A stretch of 64,000 nt of DNA, from assembly GCF_016860605.1 (NCBI RefSeq), contig NZ_BNJR01000017.1:216924-280923 (forward strand). The letters are read 5' to 3'. The translations under genes and the position numbers were made by a program. The DNA comes from Lentilactobacillus fungorum. Lineage in GTDB: Bacteria > Bacillota > Bacilli > Lactobacillales > Lactobacillaceae. Under the pieces are notes generated by a model that was not told where the DNA came from, searched no databases, and worked only from the letters and a program-made list of their open reading frames with translations. Of this stretch, positions 55,839 through 64,000 are shown one piece after another (position 1 is the stretch's first letter; the number at the start of each line of letters is the position of its first letter).

Positions 55839-56514
55839 AGATAACCCCTCGACTCTTAATGTGCTTGACGATTGATTGAAAGACCCCCTTGCCGTCACTT
55901 GAACCCAACACATCTTCCACGGCGCGTTCTGGATGGGGCATCATTCCTAATACGTTTCCTTGCTGATTCACAATCCCGGCAATATTATCAACACTGCCAT
56001 TGGGATTGTTAGTGTACTTAAAGACAATCTGATCATGGGCAATCAAACTCTTGAGGGTTTCTTGATCACAATAATAGTTACCATCACCGTGGGCAATTGG
56101 TAAGCTAATCAGCTGCCCCTTTTGATACTCCGAACTAAACAAACTGTGATTATTATTAACGACCAAGGTTTCATCTTTACAAATGAACTTGGCTGAGACA
56201 TTTTTTTGTAAACTGCCAGGAAGCAAACCAGCTTCAGTGAGAATCTGAAACCCATTGCAAATTCCCAAAACTGGTTTACCGCTTGAAGCAAACTGTTGTA
56301 GGGCCGGAATAATTGGCGAAAAACGGGCAATCGCGCCGCTTCGCAAATAATCTCCATAAGAGAAGCCACCAGGAATTAGTGCGGCGTCAAAACCGGCCAG
56401 TGACTCCTGTTTGTAAGAAACCAGTTCAACTTCTTCTTTGATAATATCCTTAATGGCGTTATAGAGATCCATCTCACAGTTTGAGCCTGGAAATTCAAGA
56501 ACCGCAAACTTCAT
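55831..56514 (-). CDS. purQ: FGAM synthase glutaminase subunit PurQ
   Basis: Supplies ammonia to PurL. 227 residues, class I amidotransferase: nucleophile Cys86 in [11 protein letters not shown], His and Glu in [11 protein letters not shown] near the end, and FPGSNCEMD at the start. Overlaps purS by four bases (ATGA). Confidence 0.96.
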   Translation of the reverse strand: MKFAVLEFPGSNCEMDLYNAIKDIIKEEVELVSYKQESLAGFDAALIPGGFSYGDYLRSGAIARFSPIIPALQQFASSGKPVLGICNGFQILTEAGLLPGSLQKNVSAKFICKDETLVVNNNHSLFSSEYQKGQLISLPIAHGDGNYYCDQETLKSLIAHDQIVFKYTNNPNGSVDNIAGIVNQQGNVLGMMPHPERAVEDVLGSSDGKGVFQSIVKHIKSRGVIYE

Positions 56515-56774
56515 TGAGCCGCCTCCGCATCTTCAATTTCATAGTGGTAATTTTCCATGTTGTAATTAGCAAGTAACTTGTCACAAATTTCGTTGATTTC
56601 ATGATCCATTTCCGCCTGGGACTTGCCGTCAGCCACGGTGAGTTCAAAATACTTACCTAACTTGACGTCTTCAATATCCGCATAACCAAGCCGTTTGAGT
56701 GCTTTGTGAACGGCTTCTGCTTCGGGATTTAGAATTGACTGTTTGTAATTAACGTAGACTTTGACTAATGCCAT
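56511..56774 (-). CDS. purS: FGAM synthase subunit PurS
   Basis: Small structural subunit that links PurL and PurQ. 87 residues, slightly longer than the usual 80-84, with the typical [19 protein letters not shown] start and VKLGKYFEL strand. Begins in the TAATG overlap with purC. Confidence 0.94.
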   Translation of the reverse strand: MALVKVYVNYKQSILNPEAEAVHKALKRLGYADIEDVKLGKYFELTVADGKSQAEMDHEINEICDKLLANYNMENYHYEIEDAEAAQ

Positions 56775-57514
56775 TAGTTAACACCTTCTACTTTCTCTAA
56801 TCGGCCAAGCAATTCTTTATATACTGGCACCAGTTCGCCAAGCCCTTTTCTAAAGACATCCTTATCAAGCGATTTTTTGGTCTTGCGGTCAACGAGACGG
56901 CAGCTATCTGGTGAAATCTCATCGGCCAAGATCAGTTTGCCGTCTCGGTCAATGCCAATTTCGACTTTAAAATCAACCAGATCAATCGCCATTTTGTCAA
57001 AGATCTCCTTGAGACGGTTGTTGACCATTAAAGCAATTGCGCGAATCTGATTCATTTGATCTTCAGTGGCAATTTTTAATGCTTCGACTTCAAAGTCATT
57101 GATGAAGGGATCGTCTAATTCATCGCTTTTGTAATAAAATTCAGTGATGGGTTTGTCGAATTTCAGCAAATGCTTGACCGCAAACCGCTTTTCAAAGCTG
57201 CCTGAGGCAAAATTGCGAACGACCGTTTCTAATGGAATAATTTTGACCCGCTTAACCAATTGGTTGTTCGCATCGAGTTGCTTAATAAAGTGATTTTCAA
57301 TGCCATGTTTAGCAAGATCAGTAAAAATGAGGGCCGAAATTTCGCAGTTGGTTTGACCCTTACCAGCCATCTGAACCTTTTTCTTACCATTAAAAGCGGT
57401 GACTTGATCCATGTAGTGAACCCACATGATATCAGGATCGTTGGTCGTAAACATTTCTTTGGCTTTGCCCTTGTATAAAAGGTCTCTTTTTTCAATCTGA
57501 GTTAAATCAGTCAT
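56774..57514 (-). CDS. purC: SAICAR synthetase
   Basis: Adds aspartate to CAIR. 246 residues: YKGKAKEMF (ATP loop), ETVVRNFASGSFEKRF, DFKVEIGIDRDGKLILADE and SPDSCRL. One base separates it from purK; AAAGGGAG precedes the ATG. Confidence 0.97.
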   Translation of the reverse strand: MTDLTQIEKRDLLYKGKAKEMFTTNDPDIMWVHYMDQVTAFNGKKKVQMAGKGQTNCEISALIFTDLAKHGIENHFIKQLDANNQLVKRVKIIPLETVVRNFASGSFEKRFAVKHLLKFDKPITEFYYKSDELDDPFINDFEVEALKIATEDQMNQIRAIALMVNNRLKEIFDKMAIDLVDFKVEIGIDRDGKLILADEISPDSCRLVDRKTKKSLDKDVFRKGLGELVPVYKELLGRLEKVEGVN

Positions 57515-57515
57515 T

Positions 57516-58649
57516 TTAATTTTCTCCCTTTAACATGTCAGTTGACTTCAACAAGTCGTCAATGTGATCGCCAAGCACCGTGACGTGGCCCATTTTTCGC
57601 TGCGGCCTGATTTCAGCTTTGCCATAATCATGAAAGTGCCACTCTGGATGCGTCTTCAGTAATTTACGGGCCAGCGTTAAATCCGTTCCGAGGAGGTTAC
57701 GCATGACAGCTGGTTGCGTTTGGATAACCGCTGGAATCGGTAAGCCACAGATACTCCTAATATGAGCCTCAAACTGAGAAATATTGCATGCTTCAATCGT
57801 GTAATGGCCGGAGTTATGTGGCCGTGGCGCTAGTTCGTTGACCATAATATCTTGATCATCAATTACAAACAGTTCAATGCCTAAAACCCCGTACAAATCA
57901 AGGCTGTTGGCAATCACTTCCGCATAGTGGCGTGCTTTTTGATGAACCGTTTGTGAAAATTGGCCTGGGGCAATTGTGGTATGCAAAATGTGATTTTTAT
58001 GACGATTTTCAACTAACGGAAACGTAATCACCTTACCGTTCAGATCCCGCGTCACCATCACCGAAGCCTCAGCGATAAATTTCTGGCGGGCTTCCAAAAT
58101 ACAGGGCTGTTGCTCGTACAATTCAGCAGCTTTATCCACGTCAGCTGGCTCATTAATATCCATTTGGCCGTGGCCGTCATAGCCGCCGGAAGTCGTCTTT
58201 AAGATTGCTGGGTACCCGACTTTTTCAACTGCGGTGAGCATACTTTTACGATCAGCCACCGCTGCAAACCGGGTTACCGGCAAGCCGCAATTATGAATAA
58301 ACTTCTTTTCGTTTAAGCGTTCACCGGTAATGTGTAAAAGATTGACCCCCTGAGGCAATTCGGTTACTTGATTGGCTTTGAGTAATGAGGCCTCATCAAC
58401 GTTTTCAAATTCATAAGTTAGCACATCAGCTTGTTGCGCTAACTTCATGAGGGCTGCCACGTCATCGTATTCGGCAACAATTTGAAAATCGGCTACTTGC
58501 CCAGCAGGTGCCTGCGGGGTTGGATCAAGAATTCCAACATGATACCCCATTGATTTGGCGATAAGCGCCATCATTTGCCCCAATTGGCCGCCGCCAACAA
58601 TGCCGATCGTTGCTGGTGGCAGGATTGTTTTAATCGAATTGCTGCTCAC
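57516..58649 (-). CDS. purK: N5-carboxyaminoimidazole ribonucleotide synthase
   Basis: ATP- and bicarbonate-dependent carboxylation of AIR. 377 residues, ATP-grasp fold: [20 protein letters not shown] at the start, [13 protein letters not shown], and [18 protein letters not shown]. Uses GTG as start with GGAGG nine bases ahead, inside the end of purE (20-base overlap). Confidence 0.95.
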   Translation of the reverse strand: MSSNSIKTILPPATIGIVGGGQLGQMMALIAKSMGYHVGILDPTPQAPAGQVADFQIVAEYDDVAALMKLAQQADVLTYEFENVDEASLLKANQVTELPQGVNLLHITGERLNEKKFIHNCGLPVTRFAAVADRKSMLTAVEKVGYPAILKTTSGGYDGHGQMDINEPADVDKAAELYEQQPCILEARQKFIAEASVMVTRDLNGKVITFPLVENRHKNHILHTTIAPGQFSQTVHQKARHYAEVIANSLDLYGVLGIELFVIDDQDIMVNELAPRPHNSGHYTIEACNISQFEAHIRSICGLPIPAVIQTQPAVMRNLLGTDLTLARKLLKTHPEWHFHDYGKAEIRPQRKMGHVTVLGDHIDDLLKSTDMLKGEN

Positions 58650-59118
58650 TGTTTTTGGCCTCCACTTTTTGTTCGTGTTTTAATGCTTGAAGCTTGGTTT
58701 CAATTGACTGATCAGTGGTTGCTAAGATCTGGCCAGCAAGCAATGCCGCATTTTTGGCACCAGATTCACCAATGCTAACTGTTGCCACAGGTGCCCCAAA
58801 CGGCATTTGAACAATTGAAAGTAACGAGTCAACACCGTTTAATGTTCGGGTTTTGATTGGCACTCCAATCACTGGTAACGTCGTGTTTGCCGCAATCATC
58901 CCTGGCAGATGCGCAGCGCCACCAGCTCCGGCAATGATGACTTTTAGGCCTTTATTTCGAGCTGATTTGCCGAATGCCTGCAATTCATCTGGCATCCGGT
59001 GGGCTGAAATAACGTGCTTTTCATAGGGAATCCCCAGCTTTTCTAATTGTTCACACGCTAATTTCATTGTCGGCCAATCAGAAATTGACCCCATTGCCAC
59101 TCCGACGACGTTCGCCAT
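58630..59118 (-). CDS. purE: N5-CAIR mutase, PurE class I
   Basis: Moves the carboxyl group to give CAIR. 162 residues: [28 protein letters not shown] with the catalytic His and [14 protein letters not shown] are class I motifs. First gene of the operon. ATG at 59118 preferred over GTG at 59127, which lies too close to the weak AAGG site. Confidence 0.95.
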   Translation of the reverse strand: MANVVGVAMGSISDWPTMKLACEQLEKLGIPYEKHVISAHRMPDELQAFGKSARNKGLKVIIAGAGGAAHLPGMIAANTTLPVIGVPIKTRTLNGVDSLLSIVQMPFGAPVATVSIGESGAKNAALLAGQILATTDQSIETKLQALKHEQKVEAKNSEQQFD

Positions 59119-59156
59119 TTTTAACACGCACCTTTTCGAATTTATTTTGTGTCTAA

Positions 59157-59263
59157 ATCATACTTGGCCCAATTTCGAATGTCAACCCTATTGTTCGTGT
59201 TTTGATTGAATTTAATGGATTTTCGCAGATAATTATTAACTTTTTTATTAATTCACGAACTCT
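59157..59263 (-). promoter_or_regulatory. pur operon promoter with two PurBoxes
   Basis: Minus strand promoter TTGACA (59185-59180), 17 bases, TATGAT (59162-59157). Directly upstream lies AACACGAACAATA (59202-59190) with the PurR core CGAAC; a second core in the opposite direction, TTCACGAAC, is at 59252-59260. Two CGAAC cores about 60 bases apart facing each other are the usual PurBox layout of Gram-positive PurR. No guanine riboswitch core is present. Confidence 0.75.
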
Positions 59264-59395
59264 TTATGAGTATAACGATTTAACTTCGTCTTTTTCGTTT
59301 GGTCTGCTAAAAGGATTATTAAAAACAAACGTTCCCGCCATTATCGAAAAATGTTAAAATGAATTTACAGAATAGGATAATTGGAGGTTATATGC

Positions 59396-60373
59396 ATGAA
59401 ATTCCGAACACTTGGTAAAACCGGTTACTCAATTAGCGAAGTTTCTTTGGGAACCTGGCAGTTGGGCGGTAAGTGGGGCACCCCATTTGACCCCAAAGAC
59501 GCCGAGGAAACTTTGAGCGAAGCCTATGATCATGGCGTTAATTTCTTTGATACGGCTGATGGCTATCAGGATGGTCAAAGTGAAAAGACGGTCGGCAAAT
59601 TTGTCCGATCCCATCCAGACGTTCATTTCACCACCAAAATTGGCCGCAAGGAATCCCCATTAACTGTTGAACATTTCAACCCTGAGCATCTTACCCGTTA
59701 CGTTGACGAGTCGTTAGCCAACATGGGAGTGGACGCTTTAGATATGGTCTTGCTGCATTGCCCACCCATGCAAACTTATTACATGCCTGAAACCTTCTTT
59801 ACAATGGATAAACTCAAGCAGGCTGGCAAAATCAAGCATTACGGTGTCAGTGTTGAACGGGTTGAAGAAGCTATCAAAGCAATGTCTTACGATATTTCGG
59901 CCGTTGAGATCATTTTTAACATGTTCCGGCTGCGTCCCGCCGACTTATTCTTTGACCTGGCTAAGAAAAATAACATCGGCATTTTGGGCCGCGTCCCATT
60001 GGCAAGTGGCTTGTTAACCGGCAAATTTACTGCCGACACTAAATTTGCCCCAGAAGATCATCGAACCACCAATCGAAATGGTGAGCAATTTGACAAAGGG
60101 GAAACCTTCTCTGGCGTCGATTATCTGACGGGGGTTAAGGCCGCTAACGACTTAAAACAGCGATTGGGAACTGATAATCTAGCCGCCACCGCCTTACGGT
60201 TCATTTTGATGTACGATGCTGTTTCGGCAGTCATTCCTGGCGCCAGCAATCCAAGCCAAATCGACCGCAATACAACGGCCGCTGACCTGCCGCCACTGAG
60301 TGATGAGCAAATGCAGGTCGTCCGCGATGTCTACGATCAATACATTAAGAACCCAGTTGAATACTTGTGGTAA
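59396..60373 (+). CDS. Aldo/keto reductase (AKR11/12-like)
   Basis: A 325-residue NADP-dependent oxidoreductase with Asp and Tyr in GVNFFDTADGYQDGQSE (about 46-62), Lys in FTTKIGRK and His in MVLLHCPP, and the cofactor region PGASNPSQIDRN near the end. Of the class that includes YajO and general stress proteins; no certain substrate. TGGAGG lies eight bases before the ATG at 59396. Divergent from the pur operon, about 190 bases from its promoter. Confidence 0.85.
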   Translation: MKFRTLGKTGYSISEVSLGTWQLGGKWGTPFDPKDAEETLSEAYDHGVNFFDTADGYQDGQSEKTVGKFVRSHPDVHFTTKIGRKESPLTVEHFNPEHLTRYVDESLANMGVDALDMVLLHCPPMQTYYMPETFFTMDKLKQAGKIKHYGVSVERVEEAIKAMSYDISAVEIIFNMFRLRPADLFFDLAKKNNIGILGRVPLASGLLTGKFTADTKFAPEDHRTTNRNGEQFDKGETFSGVDYLTGVKAANDLKQRLGTDNLAATALRFILMYDAVSAVIPGASNPSQIDRNTTAADLPPLSDEQMQVVRDVYDQYIKNPVEYLW

Positions 60374-60409
60374 AATAATTCCTTATCAGCGAACTATTTT
60401 GCTGACCAA

Positions 60410-60452
60410 CAAAAAACGGGCCGACAGCCATCTGAGACTGTCGACCCGTTTT
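60410..60452. terminator. Bidirectional terminator
   Basis: AAAACGGG(CC)GACAG pairs with CTGTC(GA)CCCGTTTT. Shared by the aldo/keto reductase and the flavoprotein genes. Confidence 0.85.
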
Positions 60453-60502
60453 ATGATATTGATAGTTTTTTAATAATCATTATGATTCAAATTCGTAAAG
60501 TT

Positions 60503-61834
60503 TTATAGTTGCCCCATCGTATCAGCCGCAATTGACGGGAACAACGTCACCAGCCGCCCCAGTTGATCAGCATCTAATTTAAATTCAATAGCTGGCAAAA
60601 GCGTATTGATAGCATCTTCTGCTTGATCACTCATTTCCGTAGCGCCTACTAACTGGTGCTGCTGGTTGTAAACTAAAACATTATCCCCTAATGTTTCTTT
60701 AGTAACTTGGCGATACCAGTCATCTGGCAAGTGGTTAGTTGCCGTTTGATAATGCTCATTTTGAGCTGCTTCATCCGGAGAAACCCCTACTTTGGCAATT
60801 CTCGGTGATGTAAAGACAACTGATGGGATGGCCGGATACTTGATTGGTTCATCACTATCGCCGGCAAAGTGATGCATCAGATACATTGATTCAAAAATTG
60901 CGGTTGGGGTAAGCTTTGGCTGTTCTTTATCAATCACGTCTCCCGAAGCGTAAATATTATTCACGTTCGTCTGAAGATGATCATTAACCGCAATGCCATT
61001 TGTACTGTAGGTAATACCAACTTTGTCGAGGCCAATCCCATCGACGTTTGGCTTTCGTCCAGTCGCGTCCAAAACCCAATCAGCATCAAGCTGGGCATCA
61101 TTATAGTGAACAACAACGCCATCGGTTGATTTTTCAAGCTGAGAAACTTCCGCGTTGTAGATAAACTTAACACCACGGGCTTTCAAGTCAGCAACTACTT
61201 GGTCGACAAAGGGCTGATAGAATTTTCGCAATACGCGATCACCATGGGTCATCACCGTGACATCAGCGCCAGCAGCATTGGCGATTGTCGCAAATTCCAT
61301 GCTAATATATCCGGCGCCAATAATCACAATCTTTCGTGGCAAATGTTTCAAGTTCATAAATGCTTCACTGTCATGGGCAAGCTCTTTGCCGGGAATATCC
61401 AGTCGATGTGGATGCTGACCAGTTGAAATGACAATATTCTCAGCCGTCTTAGCTTGATCGTCAACCATTACCGTATGAGGGTCCGATAAAACACCGTAAC
61501 CCTTAATGAGATCAATATGAACCGACTTCATTAAGCCCGCAATCATATCCGGCAATGGATCAATTACCTCGTGCATGTGTTTTTCATTTTGTTCCCAATT
61601 AATTGAAATGCCACCGGTGACAATGCCATTCATTTGTTCCGTTAATCGGGTCAATGCTACCGGCGCATCCAATGTAATCTTGGCGTTACATCCTCTATTC
61701 GGGCAGGTGCCGCCAATGAGGTCATCCTCAATCACACCGACCTTTTTACCGCGAGCAGCCAGTGGAATGGCCCCATCAAAAGTGCCGTGTCCACTGCCAA
61801 TGTATAAAACATCATAATCATATTGAGTTGCCAT
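60503..61834 (-). CDS. FAD-dependent pyridine nucleotide-disulfide oxidoreductase-like protein
   Basis: A 443-residue flavoprotein of the glutathione reductase/lipoamide dehydrogenase family: FAD motif IGSGHGTFDGA (12-22), redox pair Cys44 and Cys49 in GGTCPNRGCNAK, NAD(P) motif IVIIGAGYISMEFA, and NIYASGDV for FAD. The C-terminal interface, where these enzymes carry the catalytic His-Pro and Glu (HPTxSE), reads TLFPSIAAD, so the usual His base is missing. It is therefore unlikely to be a standard glutathione reductase. ATG at 61834 with GGAGGG ahead. Monocistronic. Confidence 0.85.
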   Translation of the reverse strand: MATQYDYDVLYIGSGHGTFDGAIPLAARGKKVGVIEDDLIGGTCPNRGCNAKITLDAPVALTRLTEQMNGIVTGGISINWEQNEKHMHEVIDPLPDMIAGLMKSVHIDLIKGYGVLSDPHTVMVDDQAKTAENIVISTGQHPHRLDIPGKELAHDSEAFMNLKHLPRKIVIIGAGYISMEFATIANAAGADVTVMTHGDRVLRKFYQPFVDQVVADLKARGVKFIYNAEVSQLEKSTDGVVVHYNDAQLDADWVLDATGRKPNVDGIGLDKVGITYSTNGIAVNDHLQTNVNNIYASGDVIDKEQPKLTPTAIFESMYLMHHFAGDSDEPIKYPAIPSVVFTSPRIAKVGVSPDEAAQNEHYQTATNHLPDDWYRQVTKETLGDNVLVYNQQHQLVGATEMSDQAEDAINTLLPAIEFKLDADQLGRLVTLFPSIAADTMGQL

Positions 61835-61922
61835 AAACATCCCTCCGTTATCTTTCACGACTCGACTACAAATTAATCGTACCCCGAGAGAAATTCACAA
61901 GCAACCAAATTGCCTCTCATTT

Positions 61923-62732
61923 TTAAGCTCGAACGCCTAATAATGAGGCCAAAATATATAATATCCAAATGTGAAGGGGGTAAAAGGCATAAAAGAAGCC
62001 CTTCATGCTCTTTCCTAATTGACCATTGTACATTGCCAGTGGGATGATTGCCAAAATCATCATCCATTGAGTATTTTGCGTCAATAATTGACTGAAATTA
62101 AAGCCGGTTGCAATTAAAGCAAAAGCGGCAATCGCGAGTAATTGCCAACGACGATCTTTTCGAAGCAAATACATCACCGGTCCTAAATATAGGAAAAAGG
62201 AATTTTCAGCCGTGATCGGCGTCGGCACAGCCAGCACAATGGCCTTGGAAATCAAATTAAGCTGCGTTGAGCTTAATAAAAATAAAACCAGGCCCCCAAA
62301 GATTAGCGGCATTAACACGATTCCAACCCCGGCAAAAGTTTGTCCCAGCCGATGTTGTTTATGGCCGTTGGCAATGGTCTGGAATCCATACATCGTTAAA
62401 ACACCAACAAATAAGTCACTAAAAATATTATTTATCAATCCCAAATGGCCAACGCTGAAAAAATGTTGAACGATGATATTACCAATACCCATTATCCAAA
62501 ACCCAATCAGAAGCCGTAATAAATAACGCTTTTGATCATGGGTATGGGTAAAGCCTTCCACACTTAAAAACATAAAAATTGTGGCAACCGGCCGGCCAAA
62601 CCAATCCAGCCACCCAGGCGCCCCGGCTGCCGAAAACATTTCGTGGATGTGATCAATTAACATGAATGTAATTCCCAAGACCTTAATATCAAAATTAGTG
62701 AGTCCGTTTTTTCTAATCGCTATGCCGTTCAT
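61923..62732 (-). CDS. TraX-like integral membrane protein
   Basis: A 269-residue protein with about eight membrane segments. LTNFDIKVLGITFMLIDHIH at the start and the closing FYAFYPLHIWILY are marks of the TraX/acyltransferase-like family; TraX acetylates pilin in F-type conjugation, but Gram-positive members occur without conjugation genes and are uncharacterised. CGGAGG lies 8 bases before the ATG. No operon partner. Confidence 0.8.
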   Translation of the reverse strand: MNGIAIRKNGLTNFDIKVLGITFMLIDHIHEMFSAAGAPGWLDWFGRPVATIFMFLSVEGFTHTHDQKRYLLRLLIGFWIMGIGNIIVQHFFSVGHLGLINNIFSDLFVGVLTMYGFQTIANGHKQHRLGQTFAGVGIVLMPLIFGGLVLFLLSSTQLNLISKAIVLAVPTPITAENSFFLYLGPVMYLLRKDRRWQLLAIAAFALIATGFNFSQLLTQNTQWMMILAIIPLAMYNGQLGKSMKGFFYAFYPLHIWILYILASLLGVRA

Positions 62733-62933
62733 TCTAAAATCCTCCGCCTCATCATTTTGTTATTTGGTTAATTATATGAGTAACTAACTAAATGCTGATG
62801 TTAAATTTAACGCGGCCAGCCAGATTTGTCAATGAAAAAAGCAAACCTGTTAACAAAATTGCCAGATTAGTATTCGCGTCACCTCCGACTATTACTTTGA
62901 TTAAGGCAAGCGATTAGGCCAATGTGTGTAATC
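62733..62933. other. Intergenic region
   Basis: AT-rich, no gene seen; upstream region of the TraX-like gene on the minus strand. Confidence 0.4.
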
Positions 62934-62991
62934 AAAAAGTGGTTCTTGATATTGAAGTCTTGGAGTACCTCCAATATCGAGAACCATTTTT
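62934..62991. terminator. Terminator downstream of dps
   Basis: TGGTTCT(T)GATATTG pairs with CCAATATCGAGAACCA, with AAAAA and TTTTT flanks. It lies 85 bases after the dps stop codon. Confidence 0.85.
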
Positions 62992-63075
62992 CATTAAAAT
63001 ATTTAGTTATATTTTTGAAGACTAAGGCATGGTGGCAACCGATATAGCTCCTTCAAACCATCCGACTCAGACTTG

Positions 63076-63639
63076 CTAAAAGTCATCTTCGTCTTCTTCG
63101 TCTAAGCCAGCCCGAGGCGTGTTGCCCAACAGCGCTTGCAGCGAGGCGATGTTGTGATTGTTTTCGCCAAGTAACCTAGTCAACATCGCTGCTAAAACCG
63201 GTCGATCTTCTTTTTCAGCTAATTTAATCGCTCGAGTGACAAACAAATTTTCGGTATTATAATCATGGACAAAATTATCAATTAGCCACTCAGCTGAATG
63301 ATATTTATTTTCACCGTTTTCCGTCAACATGGCATACTCGCTGAATTCCGTTTGGGTTGTCGGCGTTAATAGGTTTTCATCGACCAGAGTCCGACCTAAT
63401 TCATCTTTTTGCTGACTTGCTTGAACGAGCAAGTCTCCAAAGTAGACTTTCAGCGAATGCGCATCCATTCCCTTAACATACCATTTGGCTTGCTGCAATT
63501 TATCGATAAGGACCACCAAATTGGCAACAATGTGACCGCTCATCGCCCCTGCCGTCGGGGTATGATGATCAATATCGGCTTGCTTAACTTCTTCATCAAA
63601 TAAATCTTTGGGTGTTTTTTCAATATTTTTAATTGTCAT
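63076..63639 (-). CDS. dps: Dps-family ferritin-like protein
   Basis: A 187-residue four-helix protein that stores iron and protects DNA from peroxide as a dodecamer. The second helix MSGHIVANLVVLIDKLQQAKWYVKG and the helix SLKVYFGDLLVQASQQKDELGR fit Dps proteins of lactobacilli, although the usual ferroxidase spacing (His, then Asp/Glu ten to fifteen residues on) is only partly visible. Acidic tail DEEDEDDF. GAGG lies 7 bases before the ATG. It follows a metal-binding protein gene by 9 bases, so both are probably one transcript. Confidence 0.78.
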   Translation of the reverse strand: MTIKNIEKTPKDLFDEEVKQADIDHHTPTAGAMSGHIVANLVVLIDKLQQAKWYVKGMDAHSLKVYFGDLLVQASQQKDELGRTLVDENLLTPTTQTEFSEYAMLTENGENKYHSAEWLIDNFVHDYNTENLFVTRAIKLAEKEDRPVLAAMLTRLLGENNHNIASLQALLGNTPRAGLDEEDEDDF

Positions 63640-63648
63640 GGGTAATCC

Positions 63649-63873
63649 TCATTCCTTTACTTTCATTGATTGAACTTCATATCCCAAGCTAGTGATGGTA
63701 TCCGCTAATTGATCGGCAGAAATTTGATCACCATCAAACTCAGTTTTCACCTTGGCGGCGTTAAATAATACCTTCACATTTTCAACGCCCCCTTGTTTTT
63801 CCAAAGCGCCTTGAATCTTTTGCATACATGCCGGGCATGATAATGCGTCTAATTGTAAAATTGCTTTACTCAT
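63649..63873 (-). CDS. Heavy-metal-associated (HMA) domain protein, CopZ-like
   Basis: A 74-residue soluble protein with the ferredoxin-like HMA fold. The metal motif is CPAC (Cys13, Cys16) in LSCPACMQKI instead of the usual MxCxxC. Such proteins carry Cu(I) or other soft metals. GGAGG lies before the ATG at 63873. First gene of a two-gene unit with dps; no P-type ATPase gene is next to it. Confidence 0.85.
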   Translation of the reverse strand: MSKAILQLDALSCPACMQKIQGALEKQGGVENVKVLFNAAKVKTEFDGDQISADQLADTITSLGYEVQSMKVKE

Positions 63874-63961
63874 TATAGTAACCTCCATTTATGACTTAAT
63901 TGTTATTTTGTTCGTGAGTTTGGGCCATGTTGGGCGGGGAGCATTTTGGGGCAGTTTGGAT

Positions 63962-64000
63962 TAGGACAGCTGCACAAAGCAGAAAGCTGCGCGTAAGCCT
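63962..64000 (+). repeat. Palindromic element, cut by the window end
   Basis: The sequence TTAGGACAGCTGCACAAAGC and its continuation is the left third of the window-wide palindrome in the direction of the copies at 19442 and 45075. By analogy a plus-strand gene start should follow soon beyond the window. Confidence 0.85.

Noticed and set aside
59130..59380. Guanine riboswitch in front of purE
   Set aside because: The conserved purine aptamer core is absent; PurBoxes and a normal promoter explain the region.

Overview
The window looks like chromosomal DNA of a heterofermentative lactic acid bacterium of the Lactobacillaceae. The clues are Shine-Dalgarno sequences of the AGGAGG type, two T-box leaders, a PyrR attenuator, an S-layer protein of the Levilactobacillus brevis / buchneri-group type, a D-xylose regulon, a proline iminopeptidase pair, a lactocepin-like protease and a PemI-like antitoxin. 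Genus Lentilactobacillus or a close relative is my inference; no rRNA or tRNA is present to settle it.

Layout. 1-2.2 kb: an OppA-like lipoprotein (cut by the window edge) and a proline iminopeptidase, both on the minus strand behind an isoleucine-type T-box, with four tandem palindromic elements between leader and gene. 2.2-7.5 kb: a secreted CAP-domain protein, a small secreted protein of unknown function, an NAD(P)-binding epimerase-like protein and an aldo/keto reductase, with more palindromes. 7.5-13.5 kb: an S-layer protein and a 1467-residue subtilisin-family cell-surface protease with two C-terminal repeats. 13.8-25 kb: an MFS drug exporter, an acetoin/diacetyl reductase, the xylose genes xylA-xylB, an Lrp-type regulator, an amino-acid permease, xylR and a xylose/proton symporter. 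25.3-33.5 kb: a glycoside cluster (GH30, MFS sugar transporter, GH3, GH42, divergent AraC regulator). 34.2-39.1 kb: a UvrA paralogue, a methionine-type T-box followed by a short-chain dehydrogenase, the tail of a decayed second dehydrogenase, and a secreted protein. 39.2-41.7 kb: pyrF-pyrE-pyrD behind a PyrR attenuator. 41.8-47.2 kb: a small membrane protein without a normal start codon, an orphan PemI-like antitoxin, an MFS transporter, a TenA protein behind a TPP riboswitch, a HAD phosphatase, a second proline iminopeptidase and a 55-residue membrane protein. 47.4-59.3 kb: the complete IMP operon purE-K-C-S-Q-L-F-M-N-H-D with PurBoxes and a consensus promoter. 59.4-63.9 kb: aldo/keto reductase, FAD disulfide reductase-like protein, TraX-like membrane protein, Dps and a metal-binding CPAC protein.

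How the parts work together. XylT imports xylose, XylA and XylB feed it into the pentose phosphate (phosphoketolase) route, XylR represses through a recognisable operator, and near-consensus cre sites tie xylA, xylT, the GH42 and transporter genes and the acetoin reductase to CcpA. The glycosidase cluster probably supplies monosaccharides from imported beta-linked oligosaccharides. The surface protease, the OppA-like lipoprotein, the two iminopeptidases and the amino-acid permease fit a peptide-scavenging lifestyle. Purine and pyrimidine synthesis are each controlled by their usual factors (PurR, PyrR).

The most unusual structure is a family of about 120-150 bp imperfect palindromes in seven places. 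At gene starts it nearly always ends 6-20 bases before a Shine-Dalgarno sequence, always in the same polarity relative to the gene, and its stem sequences vary between copies while keeping complementarity.
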